This document shows positions 1 to 7,085 of a stretch of DNA of 64,000 bases, in pieces. Origin of the DNA: Chengkuizengella sp. SCS-71B (GTDB taxonomy: Bacteria > Bacillota > Bacilli > Paenibacillales > KCTC-33759). The first letter of the stretch is position 1, and the number at the start of each line of letters is the position of its first letter. The notes beneath the pieces were generated by a model that was not told the origin of the DNA, made no database searches, and saw only the letters and a program-made list of their open reading frames with translations. A program made the position numbers and the translations under genes. The stretch covers positions 2,712,501-2,776,500 of the forward strand of contig NZ_JAZHSH010000001.1 in NCBI RefSeq assembly GCF_040100845.1, read 5' to 3'.

Positions 1-1854
1 TGGATGGGTACAAATGTGAGTAGCAGCGATGAGTGGATAGAGTTATACAATAATACCAATTCACCAATTTCTTTAGATGGCTGGTCTCTAAATGCCACTG
101 ATGGAACTCCAAGTATTCAATTAAGTGGGACGATTGCTGCTAATGGATACTTTTTGCTGGAACGAACTGATGATAATACGGTTTCAAATGTAACAGCAGA
201 TATAATTTATACAGGAGCATTAAGTAATGCAAGTGAGAATTTGGAGTTGAGAAATAACAATAATAATCTAGTAGATGTAGTTGATCAATGGTATTCAGGA
301 GATAATAACACAAAAGCAACAATGGAGAGAATCAATTCAAATTTAACATCAACTGAATTAAATTGGACTAATTCTAGTGCTGTTTACAATGAAGGTCTTG
401 GTACACCCAAACAATTAAATTCTCAGACAGAACCCATTGATGATACACCTGAATTGAGTAGTTGTAATACTACTGACGAACAATTAAACAATGTTTCAAA
501 TGAAATAGGTGCGATTAACGTATATTTTAATAAATGTGCTTTAGAAGAATACGCTAGTTTTCAAAATGTAGCTAATTATAACATCAATTTGGAAGATCGT
601 TTGATCCAGCGATTAAATGAAGCTACAACTAGTATAGATATGGCCTTATATGAAATTAATTTACCGAGAATTGTAGATGCACTAATATTAAAAGCTAATG
701 AAGGAGTTGATGTTAGGCTTATTGCAGACTCTAAAAAAGCTGATGACCCGAATTATATAGAACGATTTGAATTAATGAGATTATATATTGAAAAAATGGT
801 CAGAGGTTACGATGGAGTTATTGGTACATCTGATGATATTTATGTGTTCTCAGACTCCCCAATGTTTGTTGTTGAAGATGTGACAAAAAGAATAGAATAT
901 GGATTGCCTTCTGATTATAGTGATTTTCCTGAAGTAACGGTACAAGTCGGAAGTGCAGATCAAACAGGATATATGTTTGTAGAGGCTGAACAAAAAGGAA
1001 CTAACTCTTACTATTCACCAAATACTCAAATGCATAATAAGTTTGCTATTATTGATGATCAGTGGGTATTCACAGGAAGTTGGAACTTTACAGTAACAGG
1101 ACTTTATGGTTCTTTAGAGAATATGGCAAGTGGGATCTTAGATGGAAACCAACAACATGTAGTTGAAGTAAACAGTACAGAACTTGCATCAATTTATGAA
1201 GTTGAATTTAATGAAATGTGGGGAAGTACTACCCTAACTCCTGATCCTGGAAACTCTAACTTTAATACACGAAAAACGGATAACACTATTCATAGTATAA
1301 ATATTAATGGGACAACAGTAGAAGTGTATTTTTCCACTGGTGACAATGCATTAGGGCGTGTTAAAGATATCATTAAGAATGAAGCCCAATATAATTCCTA
1401 TTTTACGATATTCGCATGGAGTGACCAGTCCATGCTAGATGAACTGAAGTATAAATGGGAAGGTTCATATTCAGATTTACAAGGCACATTAACTGGATTT
1501 GATATAAAAGGTGTCTTTGACTCTAGTTATTGGAATCAGTGGTGGTCGGCAAGTGTTGATATGACAGGAAGAACTGCATCACAGTCAAGTGCCGGAAATC
1601 CAAATATTCGTTGGGCAAATCCCGCACCAGTATTTAAAGATAATGAATCAAGAAAACTCCATAGTAAGACCATGTTGATTGATGCAGATACCACAAGTGA
1701 TCCTACAGTTATCGTTGGTTCTACTAATTGGAGTAACAATGGTAATAATGTGAATGATGAAAACATGTTAATTATTCATAGTGACAAGATCACAAATCAA
1801 TTCTTACAAGAATTTAATGCTCGATACCAGAGTGCCGGCGGGAATATAAATTAA
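1..1854 (+). CDS. Lamin-tail domain plus phospholipase D-like protein (5' end outside window)
   Basis: The reading frame is open from base 1. The first codons (W-M-G-T, then SDEWIELYN) are the inside of a lamin-tail domain, so the true start and any signal peptide lie upstream. The lamin-tail region fills roughly the first 100 residues. It is followed by two phospholipase-D-type lobes, each with an H-x-K motif: HNK near residue 344 followed by a D and a GSWNFT segment, and HSK near residue 553 followed by D and GSTNWSNNG. Two such lobes make one active site in the PLD superfamily, which cleaves phosphodiesters in lipids or nucleic acids. The combination suggests a secreted or surface phosphodiesterase/nuclease. 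The substrate cannot be told from sequence. No downstream partner gene is visible. Confidence 0.85.
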   Translation, partial: WMGTNVSSSDEWIELYNNTNSPISLDGWSLNATDGTPSIQLSGTIAANGYFLLERTDDNTVSNVTADIIYTGALSNASENLELRNNNNNLVDVVDQWYSGDNNTKATMERINSNLTSTELNWTNSSAVYNEGLGTPKQLNSQTEPIDDTPELSSCNTTDEQLNNVSNEIGAINVYFNKCALEEYASFQNVANYNINLEDRLIQRLNEATTSIDMALYEINLPRIVDALILKANEGVDVRLIADSKKADDPNYIERFELMRLYIEKMVRGYDGVIGTSDDIYVFSDSPMFVVEDVTKRIEYGLPSDYSDFPEVTVQVGSADQTGYMFVEAEQKGTNSYYSPNTQMHNKFAIIDDQWVFTGSWNFTVTGLYGSLENMASGILDGNQQHVVEVNSTELASIYEVEFNEMWGSTTLTPDPGNSNFNTRKTDNTIHSININGTTVEVYFSTGDNALGRVKDIIKNEAQYNSYFTIFAWSDQSMLDELKYKWEGSYSDLQGTLTGFDIKGVFDSSYWNQWWSASVDMTGRTASQSSAGNPNIRWANPAPVFKDNESRKLHSKTMLIDADTTSDPTVIVGSTNWSNNGNNVNDENMLIIHSDKITNQFLQEFNARYQSAGGNIN

Positions 1855-1888
1855 AAAAAATAATACCGTCCTTATGAATATGGCAAAT

Positions 1889-1983
1889 TCCGAATCCAGC
1901 AGGGATGCTCTCCCAAGACTAAATGACCGGTACCGTGGTGGAAAGGTGAAAAGCACCCTGGAAGGGGAGTGAAAGAGACCCTA
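1889..1983 (+). other. Degenerate 23S rRNA fragment
   Basis: The stretch GGAAAGGTGAAAAGCACC followed by GGAAGGGGAGTGAAAGAGA is nearly the conserved 23S rRNA segment that follows the TACCGTGAGGG motif. The preceding bases resemble the CTCTCCCAAGGCTAAATAC segment of 23S, with about 20 bases missing in between. It is too short and deleted to be functional and is not flanked by 16S, 5S or tRNA genes. It is a relic left by recombination. Confidence 0.7.
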
Positions 1984-2024
1984 ACATTGGGGGTAATCCT
2001 TTTGAGGGTTTTCCTTGATTAGCA

Positions 2025-2088
2025 TAGTCTACCAACTGTGACAAAAAGTTATTTATTAATTTTGTATTAATTTCATATAAATATTTGA
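2025..2088 (+). repeat. Repeat a, copy 1 (AGTCTACCAACTGTGAC...)
   Basis: About 65 bases beginning AGTCTACCAACTGTGACAAA recur with a few changes and a short indel at 5712-5785. Copy 1 abuts the DHH gene fragment and copy 2 abuts the transposase relic. The function is unknown; it may be the end of a dead mobile element. Confidence 0.6.
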
Positions 2089-2242
2089 ACCCAACGGTCA
2101 TAGTCGTCAACACGAATAGCAAAATCTCGAAATCTATCAGGAATCCCTTTGATATAATCGAAGACTAATAGGGTTCCGCTTGCTTCTTCGTCAATAATCG
2201 CCCAATCGTATTTTTCCTTTATCCAACGATTTGTTTTGTGAT
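2087..2242 (-). pseudogene. Internal fragment of a DHH phosphoesterase gene
   Basis: These 156 bases are almost identical to the inside of the DHH-family gene at 14747-15660 (matching about 15227-15382). They encode the middle of the protein, including HKTNRW, DEEASGTLL and RVDDYDRW. Both ends of the gene are gone. The fragment is followed by the same hairpin and the same coiled-coil and Peptidase_G2 genes as the larger locus, so this is the remains of a duplicated block. Confidence 0.85.
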
Positions 2243-2259
2243 ATGTGACAGCTTAAATA

Positions 2260-2300
2260 AAAAAGAGAATGGAGTCTTTTCGATTCCAATCTCTTTTTTT
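2260..2300. terminator. Hairpin terminator, bidirectional
   Basis: The arms AAAGAGAATGGA and TTCCAATCTCTTT are flanked by A and T runs. It lies 3' of the coiled-coil gene on the minus strand. A near copy stands at 15738-15776 in the related locus. Confidence 0.75.
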
Positions 2301-2324
2301 AAAACTATACAATTTATATTTAAA

Positions 2325-2639
2325 TCAAAGTCTAACTTGTAATCTTTTTAGTGATTGTTCACTTCGCTCTTCCACTCTTTGAATGAGCTGATCTATTCGC
2401 TTACGTCTCTTTTCTATACGTTCTTTACTCCCTTTTGAATCTTTCATTCTTTCTTCATTTTTATCTATAGAACTTTTTAGTTCTTCAATGATTTCTTTCT
2501 TTCTATCCTTTTCTCGAGCCATGACTTCTGATAACTCTTCTCTTAATCGTTCTCTTCTATTTTCCATTGTTTTATGATCTCTGGTTTTATCCTTTGCTCT
2601 TTCTAACAACTCTTCCCTTAATTTTTCTCTGCTTTCCAA
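2325..2639 (-). CDS. Highly charged coiled-coil protein
   Basis: The 104-residue product is almost entirely Arg, Lys and Glu with regularly spaced Leu/Ile, consistent with one long alpha-helical coiled coil. It contains two related blocks beginning REKLREEL and RERLREEL. A TTG start follows AGGAGAG at good spacing. No signal peptide or membrane segment is present. The gene lies directly behind the broken Peptidase_G2 gene on the same strand, as its shortened relative at 15801-15990 does behind the intact fibre gene. A role with the fibre protein is inferred from position only. Confidence 0.6.
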   Translation of the reverse strand: MESREKLREELLERAKDKTRDHKTMENRRERLREELSEVMAREKDRKKEIIEELKSSIDKNEERMKDSKGSKERIEKRRKRIDQLIQRVEERSEQSLKRLQVRL

Positions 2640-2659
2640 TAAACAGCTCTCCTTTGATG

Positions 2660-3283
2660 TTATTTTACAATAATTAAAATTTGATCTTCACCTGTTCGTT
2701 TTAATACTCGATAGCCACTATGAGCTCTTGTAGCAATTCCGTCAGCATTAGAAGTGCAAAACCCATTCACTTCACATGTACCGTCGTCTCTCACTAATAA
2801 TTGACCAACTAATCCTACAGCCTTCCATTCTGGTCTTTCTGATCTTGGGATATATTGTTTATCTGGATCATATTCTGGATTTAGCTTTTGTCTTTTTTCA
2901 TTTCGCTCAGGTGAAATGATGTTACCATTTTCATCTTTTTCCACTGGAATGGTGATCTCTTAGTATAACACCTGACCCCACTCATCTGTCATATATCGCT
3001 TATTCCATTCATAACCCGATCCTGCTAAGACAGCCGGGACCGCACTGGTTACACCTAAGATATAATTATCTTTATCTGTAGCTTTCCTTATTTTATCACC
3101 TTCTGTTGTTACAAAATATCCGTTATCGATTGGTTTGCCATCCAACGTCTCAAATAACTCAGCGAAATCACATCCTCTACCTGAAGTAATTTTACCTGCA
3201 AAACAGGCATCTCCTGTGTTTCCGTTTATTAGAGCCATCAATGTTCCATTCACTAAATGCCAGGAGTTCAAGCGATTGCTCAA
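2660..3283 (-). pseudogene. Broken C-terminal Peptidase_G2 domain
   Basis: The translation matches the last about 200 residues of the 931-residue fibre protein at 16011-18806, from NSWHLVN to ILIIVK. A single in-frame stop splits it near 2954, where GAA has become TAA after WGQVLY. The whole repeat-coding part is missing: homology stops near 3270 and the next codons (TTG-AGC-AAT-CGC) are not related. The cysteine in DACFAGK and the conserved GRGCDFAELFE segment remain. It is non-functional as a fibre; a stand-alone N-terminal half is possible but unlikely. Confidence 0.85.
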
Positions 3284-3349
3284 CGATAGTTGCTTAAATT
3301 TCGGGTCTTAATCCTTTCCTATCTTATCGTCTTTACCTGTTTTGAAAAA

Positions 3350-3440
3350 GATATTAAAGGGAAATGTAGTTGTTGCGAAAATCGAGCTACAAATGAATTG
3401 CAACAGCTCATTGGAAAAGAATATGAAAGGAAAATCTATT
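3350..3440 (+). pseudogene. Fragment of the two-half cysteine-rich family
   Basis: The peptide KGKCSCCENRATNELQQLIG corresponds to the start of the second half of the proteins encoded at 4671, 8150 and 8808 (for example KGECSCCEDPTTNLLKKLIG). Sequence before and after is unrelated; the frame runs directly into an intergenic module of the tiny-membrane-protein genes. Confidence 0.75.
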
Positions 3441-3448
3441 TTGTCTGG

Positions 3449-3515
3449 ACGTGTGTCCAAGGGCAAGTACATATTTTTCATAGTTTAAAACCCCACTATA
3501 TAAATATTGAGGTTT
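3449..3515 (-). repeat. Upstream module without its gene (minus copy 1)
   Basis: Hairpin CCCCACTATATAAATATTGAGG with the adjoining CTATGAAAAATATGTACTTG and ACACGTCCAGAC boxes, read on the minus strand. In other copies this lies about 60-130 bases upstream of a tiny membrane-protein gene. Here the gene position is occupied by the cysteine-rich fragment. Confidence 0.75.
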
Positions 3516-3567
3516 CTGTAGAGGGTTTTTTGAGTAAATTAGCAGGTGCCAATATATTCATCAATTG

Positions 3568-3798
3568 CTAGACTAAAGCCCGTTGGGCTTGTGAAATCCT
3601 TGAAATCAAAGCCAATTCCTCATTAATTAAATTTAACCGTTCAATTAATGCTAATAGTTCCTCTGGATTTGTGAAATCAATGGTCCCTCCTGAGCTATAT
3701 CTCGAACTTCCTCTAGCAGCGACCATAATGATAACAAGAAGAATAAAAAGTACTAGAACAATGGTAGCTATTCTACTAAATCCTTTTTTAGATGCCAT
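3568..3798 (-). CDS. YjcZ-like tiny membrane protein with helical tail
   Basis: The 76-residue product starts MASKKGFSRIAT, followed by the family membrane segment IVLVLFILLVIIMVAA. Its tail is unusually long and helix-prone (LLALIERLNLINEELALISRI). I chose the ATG at 3798 because GAAGGGAGTG precedes it; an earlier in-frame ATG would overlap that site. Proteins with this membrane segment are annotated as YjcZ family sporulation proteins (tiny_TM_bacill). The promoter module lies at 3832-3930. Confidence 0.8.
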   Translation of the reverse strand: MASKKGFSRIATIVLVLFILLVIIMVAARGSSRYSSGGTIDFTNPEELLALIERLNLINEELALISRISQAQRALV

Positions 3799-3831
3799 AA
3801 GTATCATCACTCCCTTCAATATGATGTACTA

Positions 3832-3930
3832 TATACTATGTTTGGAGAATCTATTTTGATTGGACGGGTATCCTAGTGCAAGTACACATTTTTCATAGAT
3901 TAAAACCCCACTATATTAACAGTGAGGTTT
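3832..3930 (-). promoter_or_regulatory. Upstream module with sigma-K-like -10 (for 3798 gene)
   Basis: On the minus strand it runs: hairpin AAACCTCACTGTTAATATAG...GGGGTTT (3903-3930), box AAAATGTGTACTTG, then CATAGTATA (3832-3840), which fits the sigma-K -10 consensus CATAnnnTA. The gene start is 34 bases downstream of the -10. Confidence 0.65.
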
Positions 3931-4081
3931 ACACCGTAGAGAGATTTTATGAGTAGTAATAGTCGCTGCCAATATATTCTATGTTCAAACCCTTCATTTG
4001 GTATAGACAAGTGACTTAATTGTTTGAAAATGGGCTTTATCCTAAGTAAAGATCATCCTTATCTATTAAAAAGGCTTTTTT

Positions 4082-4285
4082 TTATAAAGCGTGCCAAGTT
4101 ATTTTTAAATCAAAATTTTCTGTGATTGATGCTCGGTTATAAAAAATAAGTTTCAGCGCAATGACTTCTGGTTTATCAGGATGCGGCATCAAATGGCATC
4201 ATATAAATACGTGTATGATTTACCAAACACTTTCGGATCAAGAATATAAGCACCCGTACAAGACGTTCATCTCTGTATTTGTTAA
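4082..4285 (-). pseudogene. Shortened copy of an unrecognised phage-like gene
   Basis: The C-terminal 40 or so codons (ending FDLKITWHAL) and a scrap of the N-terminal part (YRDERLV) match the broken gene at 13055-13562, with the middle deleted and frames shifted. The flanks also match (about 4005-4420 against 12965-13650), so a whole block was duplicated. Confidence 0.75.
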
Positions 4286-4421
4286 TTAACAAAATATTTT
4301 ACTTTAGCTTACTAAAGGTTGTCACTTGGTTGTCAAATTTAATTTTAATAAAAAATATGGGATTTAATTTTCAGCAAAAAGAAAAACCCCTTGATATACA
4401 AAGGATTTCAGCATTTGATAT

Positions 4422-4469
4422 TGGTGACCTGAGCAGGGTTCGAACCTGCGACCTCCACCCTGTCAAGAT
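4422..4469 (-). repeat. tRNA-Val 3'-end copy 1 (att-like)
   Basis: 48 bases matching the CCA end, acceptor 3' strand, T arm, variable loop and 3' half of the anticodon arm of tRNA-Val(GAC) at 27453-27529, with two changes. The 5' half of the tRNA is absent. The tRNA terminator sequence is also copied just to its left (AAAAACCCCTTGATATACAA). Confidence 0.85.
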
Positions 4470-4552
4470 AGGACAAGACCGATTAAACCTTGATATTAAG
4501 GGATTTTCTCAATCCACTTCTAGTTATAAAATTAGAACATTGTTCTGGTTAT

Positions 4553-4639
4553 ATAAAAGGTACAGGATGATACGCAAGAGTACAATTTTAACACCAGGTA
4601 CACACGTCCAGTCAAACCTCTCATAAAACTCATAACATA
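4553..4639 (+). promoter_or_regulatory. Upstream region of cysteine-rich gene 1, sigma-K-like
   Basis: AGGTACAGGATGATACGCAAGAGTA and ACACGTCCAGTCAAA (4602-4616) are repeated upstream of the gene at 8150. CATAACATA (4631-4639) fits CATAnnnTA. The gene starts 32 bases after the -10. The CGTCCA-TCAAA box is shared with the tiny membrane-protein modules, suggesting common late mother-cell control. Confidence 0.6.
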
Positions 4640-4670
4640 CATTAGATAAAAAATGAACGGAGGTGAAATC

Positions 4671-5180
4671 ATGGGAGCTTTTGATAGAACAATCTGTGAC
4701 TGTTGTGTTTGCCCTATGCAATGTGTCTTGAAACAGTTGGAGGGGTTAGATGTTGGGTTTGCTACACTAGTTAGTTCATCTACTGTTGGATCAGCTCCAT
4801 TATTAGTAAAGGTAGAGGATTTCATTGCATTTACAACAGAAGGAATGTACGCCATTTGTGAGGTTAATGCTGTAGCAGTTGCTTCTGAAAATTTCCCACC
4901 TATTAATTTAAAACCACTACACAAGGACAAAAAAGGGGAATGTAGCTGTTGTGAAGATCCTACTACAAACTTACTTAAGAAGTTGATAGGACAAACGGTG
5001 AGTATTGAAGCCTTGGTTGATCCATCTGTATTTATAGCACCGTTACCAGGTGTAATATTTGCAGTAGGGGAAGGTATTGTCCTATTTGATACAACACTTG
5101 TAAATCCAATGACTGGAGAGTTAGTCCCTGTACGATCTGCTGTATCTACATGTAAAATAACTAGAGTAATAACTTCTTGA
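4671..5180 (+). CDS. Two-half cysteine-rich protein 1 (unnamed family)
   Basis: I do not recognise the family. The 169-residue product (start MGAFDR after GGAGGTG) carries CDCCVCPMQCVLKQL near residue 10 and GECSCCEDPTTNLLKKL near residue 92. Each cluster opens a half of the same design: CxCC-x-x-P, helix, L(I)G, beta-rich stretch with V-E/D-x-I, then a single Cys near the end (ICEV; STCKITRV). It looks like an internal duplication. There is no signal peptide or membrane segment. Paralogs lie at 8150 and 8808, with a fragment at 3350. The sigma-K-like upstream region and the tiny spore-type neighbours suggest a disulfide- or metal-linked spore-layer protein (inference). Confidence 0.7.
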   Translation: MGAFDRTICDCCVCPMQCVLKQLEGLDVGFATLVSSSTVGSAPLLVKVEDFIAFTTEGMYAICEVNAVAVASENFPPINLKPLHKDKKGECSCCEDPTTNLLKKLIGQTVSIEALVDPSVFIAPLPGVIFAVGEGIVLFDTTLVNPMTGELVPVRSAVSTCKITRVITS

Positions 5181-5312
5181 GAACATAAAATATCACCCAT
5201 CGTCCATTTATATATAGAGCATTGAGGGACAATACTCACTTCTCTACTGTATTCTTCACACCTGATAACAGCACAATTTAATATTTCCAATACAAACGCC
5301 CAATCAAAACAA

Positions 5313-5363
5313 TCATAAAAACATATGATGGAATAACAGAATAAATAAGACTAAAACTAATGC
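5313..5363 (-). pseudogene. Scrap of a YjcZ-like gene
   Basis: The minus-strand peptide ALVLVLFILLFHHMFL then stop keeps only the first part of the family membrane segment. The surrounding block (about 5255-5363) is repeated at about 20932-21049 with the same scrap. No start or ribosome binding site. Confidence 0.6.
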
Positions 5364-5393
5364 ATATCCTGTAGTAAATTTACTCTACGGAAA

Positions 5394-5491
5394 ACCTCAC
5401 TATTTATGGTAGTGGGGTTTTAATCTATGAAAAATGTGTACTTGTATCAGAGCATTAATCCAATCAAAGTAGATTTTATTTTCATAGTATA
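5394..5491 (+). promoter_or_regulatory. Upstream module with sigma-K-like -10 (for 5522 gene)
   Basis: Hairpin AACCTCACTATTTATGG...AGTGGGGTT, then CTATGAAAAATGTGTACTTG, the CCAATCAAAGTAGAT box and CATAGTATA at 5483-5491. Confidence 0.65.
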
Positions 5492-5521
5492 TATTACATT
5501 ATAGTGAAAGGAGGGATTAAC

Positions 5522-5710
5522 ATGAGTGGACACGTTGGTTCTGGAGCTGCATTAATTCTAGTACTATTCATACTTTTAGTTATTATTTTATTAGCTTCTT
5601 GGTGTATGGGTGGTGCAGGGCGCCCACACAGTTATGGAAGTTGCGTAGGAAAATTCGGATTCGCTAGATCTCCAGATATAGTTCAAGGAGTGACCCCATT
5701 TATAGGCTAG
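5522..5710 (+). CDS. YjcZ-like tiny membrane protein
   Basis: 62 residues: head MSGHVGSGAA, membrane segment LILVLFILLVIILLAS, then a Gly/Pro-rich tail (GGAGRPHSYGSC) with two cysteines. The ATG follows AAAGGAGGGATTAAC. The gene reads opposite to most nearby tiny genes and is followed by repeat a copy 2 and a relic of the cysteine-family terminator (near 5787). Confidence 0.85.
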   Translation: MSGHVGSGAALILVLFILLVIILLASWCMGGAGRPHSYGSCVGKFGFARSPDIVQGVTPFIG

Positions 5711-5711
5711 T

Positions 5712-5785
5712 ATAGTCTATCAACTGTGACAAAAAGTTATTTTTTGAGTATTTTAATTTTGTATTAAATTCATATAAATATTTGA
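5712..5785 (+). repeat. Repeat a, copy 2
   Basis: Second copy of the 2025-2088 sequence, with an extra TTTTTGAGTA. It begins just after the stop codon of the tiny gene at 5522. Confidence 0.6.
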
Positions 5786-5858
5786 TAACCCCCACCAGCT
5801 ACCTAAGGGGGGCACTGAAAAACTTACACTTTTACTAGGAAAACAAATAGTCTAATCG

Positions 5859-5904
5859 AAAAAGACACCTTTAAATTTAGAAACTGAATTTAAAGGTGTC
5901 TTTT
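5859..5904. terminator. Strong inverted repeat
   Basis: AAAAGACACCTTTAAATT and AATTTAAAGGTGTCTTTT with a short loop, just 3' of the transposase relic. It is probably the transposase terminator or insertion-sequence end structure. Confidence 0.6.
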
Positions 5905-5936
5905 CATCTATTGTGCTAACATTCTATCCCTTGTTT

Positions 5937-6180
5937 TTAGTCGGTTAGTTTCAATATCCTTTTTAAATTCACTGCAAATATCGCCATTGCTCCTTGTAAT
6001 TCCATGCCAATAAGACCCGAAGATGTTGCAACATCATACCCGTGTCTAAGTTTTAATTCGCTGTTTTTGGCTTCTATTTTATATCGTTCTTTCGATTTTT
6101 CTTTGAAATACTCGCTCTCTTGAAATTTTTCCTGCTCAATATGTTCATTGGACTTAATGCTAACACCATAACTTTTACTC
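5937..6180 (-). pseudogene. C-terminal remnant of IS1182-type transposase
   Basis: The minus-strand translation reads KERYKIEAKNSELKLRHGYD, then SSGLIGMELQGAM, then AIFAVNLKRILKLTD and stop. This is the characteristic end of IS1182-family DDE transposases. The catalytic part is gone; upstream sequence is not recognisably transposase. Confidence 0.8.
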
Positions 6181-6405
6181 TTCTCTCAAAGGCGGAGGCA
6201 TCTTCGTAATAAAACGCGCATACCTACCTTTACTCTTAACGTAGTTCAAACTGTGATATCTTTTTAAATTACTTAGGTCCTCCGCTGTAAACGGATATAA
6301 CTTGTCTTTCAGCTCGGTATAGTTCTTTTTGTCACATCCTTCAAGTAGCATATACGTAGTATTCGCACTCATTAATTCGACCCTCAGGTATTTCAACTGA
6401 TACAT
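6175..6405 (-). CDS. Doubtful 76-residue ORF
   Basis: MYQLKYLRVELMSANTTY... has mixed charge and no recognised motif. The start lacks a clear ribosome binding site, and the ORF overlaps the transposase remnant at its 3' end. It may be leftover frame from a longer decayed gene. The following 6406-6640 holds no feature I can support. Confidence 0.2.
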   Translation of the reverse strand: MYQLKYLRVELMSANTTYMLLEGCDKKNYTELKDKLYPFTAEDLSNLKRYHSLNYVKSKGRYARFITKMPPPLREE

Positions 6406-6653
6406 TCTTTTGTCTGCCTTTAAACTATTGCTCCAACAACAATTTAATCGAGGGAATTAAGACCGGATTTCTAACATATTTAGAGGATCGCATTGTTCCA
6501 GCAAGGCGACTTTCCTATTTACATTATAATATAAGTTGTTTAATATCATTAAAAATAAAATTTCTTACAAAATAACCTTATGTTTCCACCAAAAAAACCA
6601 TCCCACTATCTTAGTAGAGTGGTTTTATAGTTCATGACTTATCGTTAATGTTT

Positions 6654-6770
6654 CTACCAACCTGGGTCACCGCCAGTCTCTAATAAGGCTATGATTTTCG
6701 GTGCATTTACTAATGCAAATAATGTAATCACAGTTAAGACCTTGAATGTTGCTATTTTTGCTCTTTTCAT
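6654..6770 (-). CDS. Short signal-peptide-like peptide ending GGDPGW
   Basis: 38 residues: basic start MKRAKIATFK, hydrophobic VLTVITLFALVNA, then PKIIALLETGGDPGW. It follows the 70-residue ORF by two bases; its ribosome binding site (AAAGGTGAT) is inside the end of that ORF, so the two are translationally linked. A short exported pro-peptide directly behind a TPR-like gene is the layout of RRNPP pairs (Rap-Phr, PlcR-PapR, NprR-NprX). The mature peptide would be a C-terminal fragment such as GGDPGW. Inference only. Confidence 0.5.
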   Translation of the reverse strand: MKRAKIATFKVLTVITLFALVNAPKIIALLETGGDPGW

Positions 6771-6772
6771 AT

Positions 6773-6985
6773 TTAATCACCTTTCTTAACTTTGTCATCA
6801 TAATAAATTTCTAGTTTATTAACAGTTAAAGTATCTATCGCCTCTTTGTTAATATTATGTATATTCATAATTTGTCGTAAGCATTCACTTTCTTTGGTGA
6901 TGAGGTCAACCTTAGCATATCGTTTCGCCGCATCTAAATAATAATTTATTCCTTCATCCACTTTATTTGTAAGGATATGAATCAT
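6773..6985 (-). CDS. Short TPR-like ORF, possible C-terminal end of an RRNPP regulator
   Basis: 70 residues with helical, TPR-like texture (DEGINYYLDAAKRYAKVDLI, then ECLRQIMNI). It is far too short for a Rap- or PlcR-type regulator (about 300 residues or more), so if it belongs to that class the N-terminal part was lost where it joins the HTH fragment at 6963-7078. An in-frame stop lies just upstream of the ATG. It is coupled to the GGDPGW peptide gene. Confidence 0.4.
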   Translation of the reverse strand: MIHILTNKVDEGINYYLDAAKRYAKVDLITKESECLRQIMNIHNINKEAIDTLTVNKLEIYYDDKVKKGD

Positions 6986-7078
6986 AATCCCTAGTATATA
7001 TAATCTTTATATTTTGTGTATCTCCATCAGGACAATCAATATATCCACCTTTAACAAGTCCGTATATTTTTTTAAACC
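6963..7078 (-). pseudogene. C-terminal scrap of the small HTH protein
   Basis: The frame reads GLVKGGYIDCPDGDTQNIK, then IIYTRDYDSYPYK and stop. The gene at 19581-19736 ends ...NGLGYIY because the bases for DCPDGDTQNIKI are deleted there, after which its DNA continues with the same ACTAGGGATTATGATTCA. The two loci thus hold complementary pieces of one protein. Confidence 0.6.
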
Positions 7079-7085
7079 ATAAAAA

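Noticed and set aside
1919..2122. 67-residue minus-strand ORF
   Set aside because: It lies over the rRNA fragment, repeat a and the DHH scrap; no ribosome binding site.
4422..4469. Additional tRNA genes at 4422, 13651, 19266 and 24395
   Set aside because: Only the 3' half of tRNA-Val is present; the D arm and 5' acceptor strand are missing, so these are att-like copies and not genes.
4532..5290. 252-residue minus-strand ORF across cysteine-rich gene 1
   Set aside because: Antisense of a gene with conserved paralogs; no start site and no homology.
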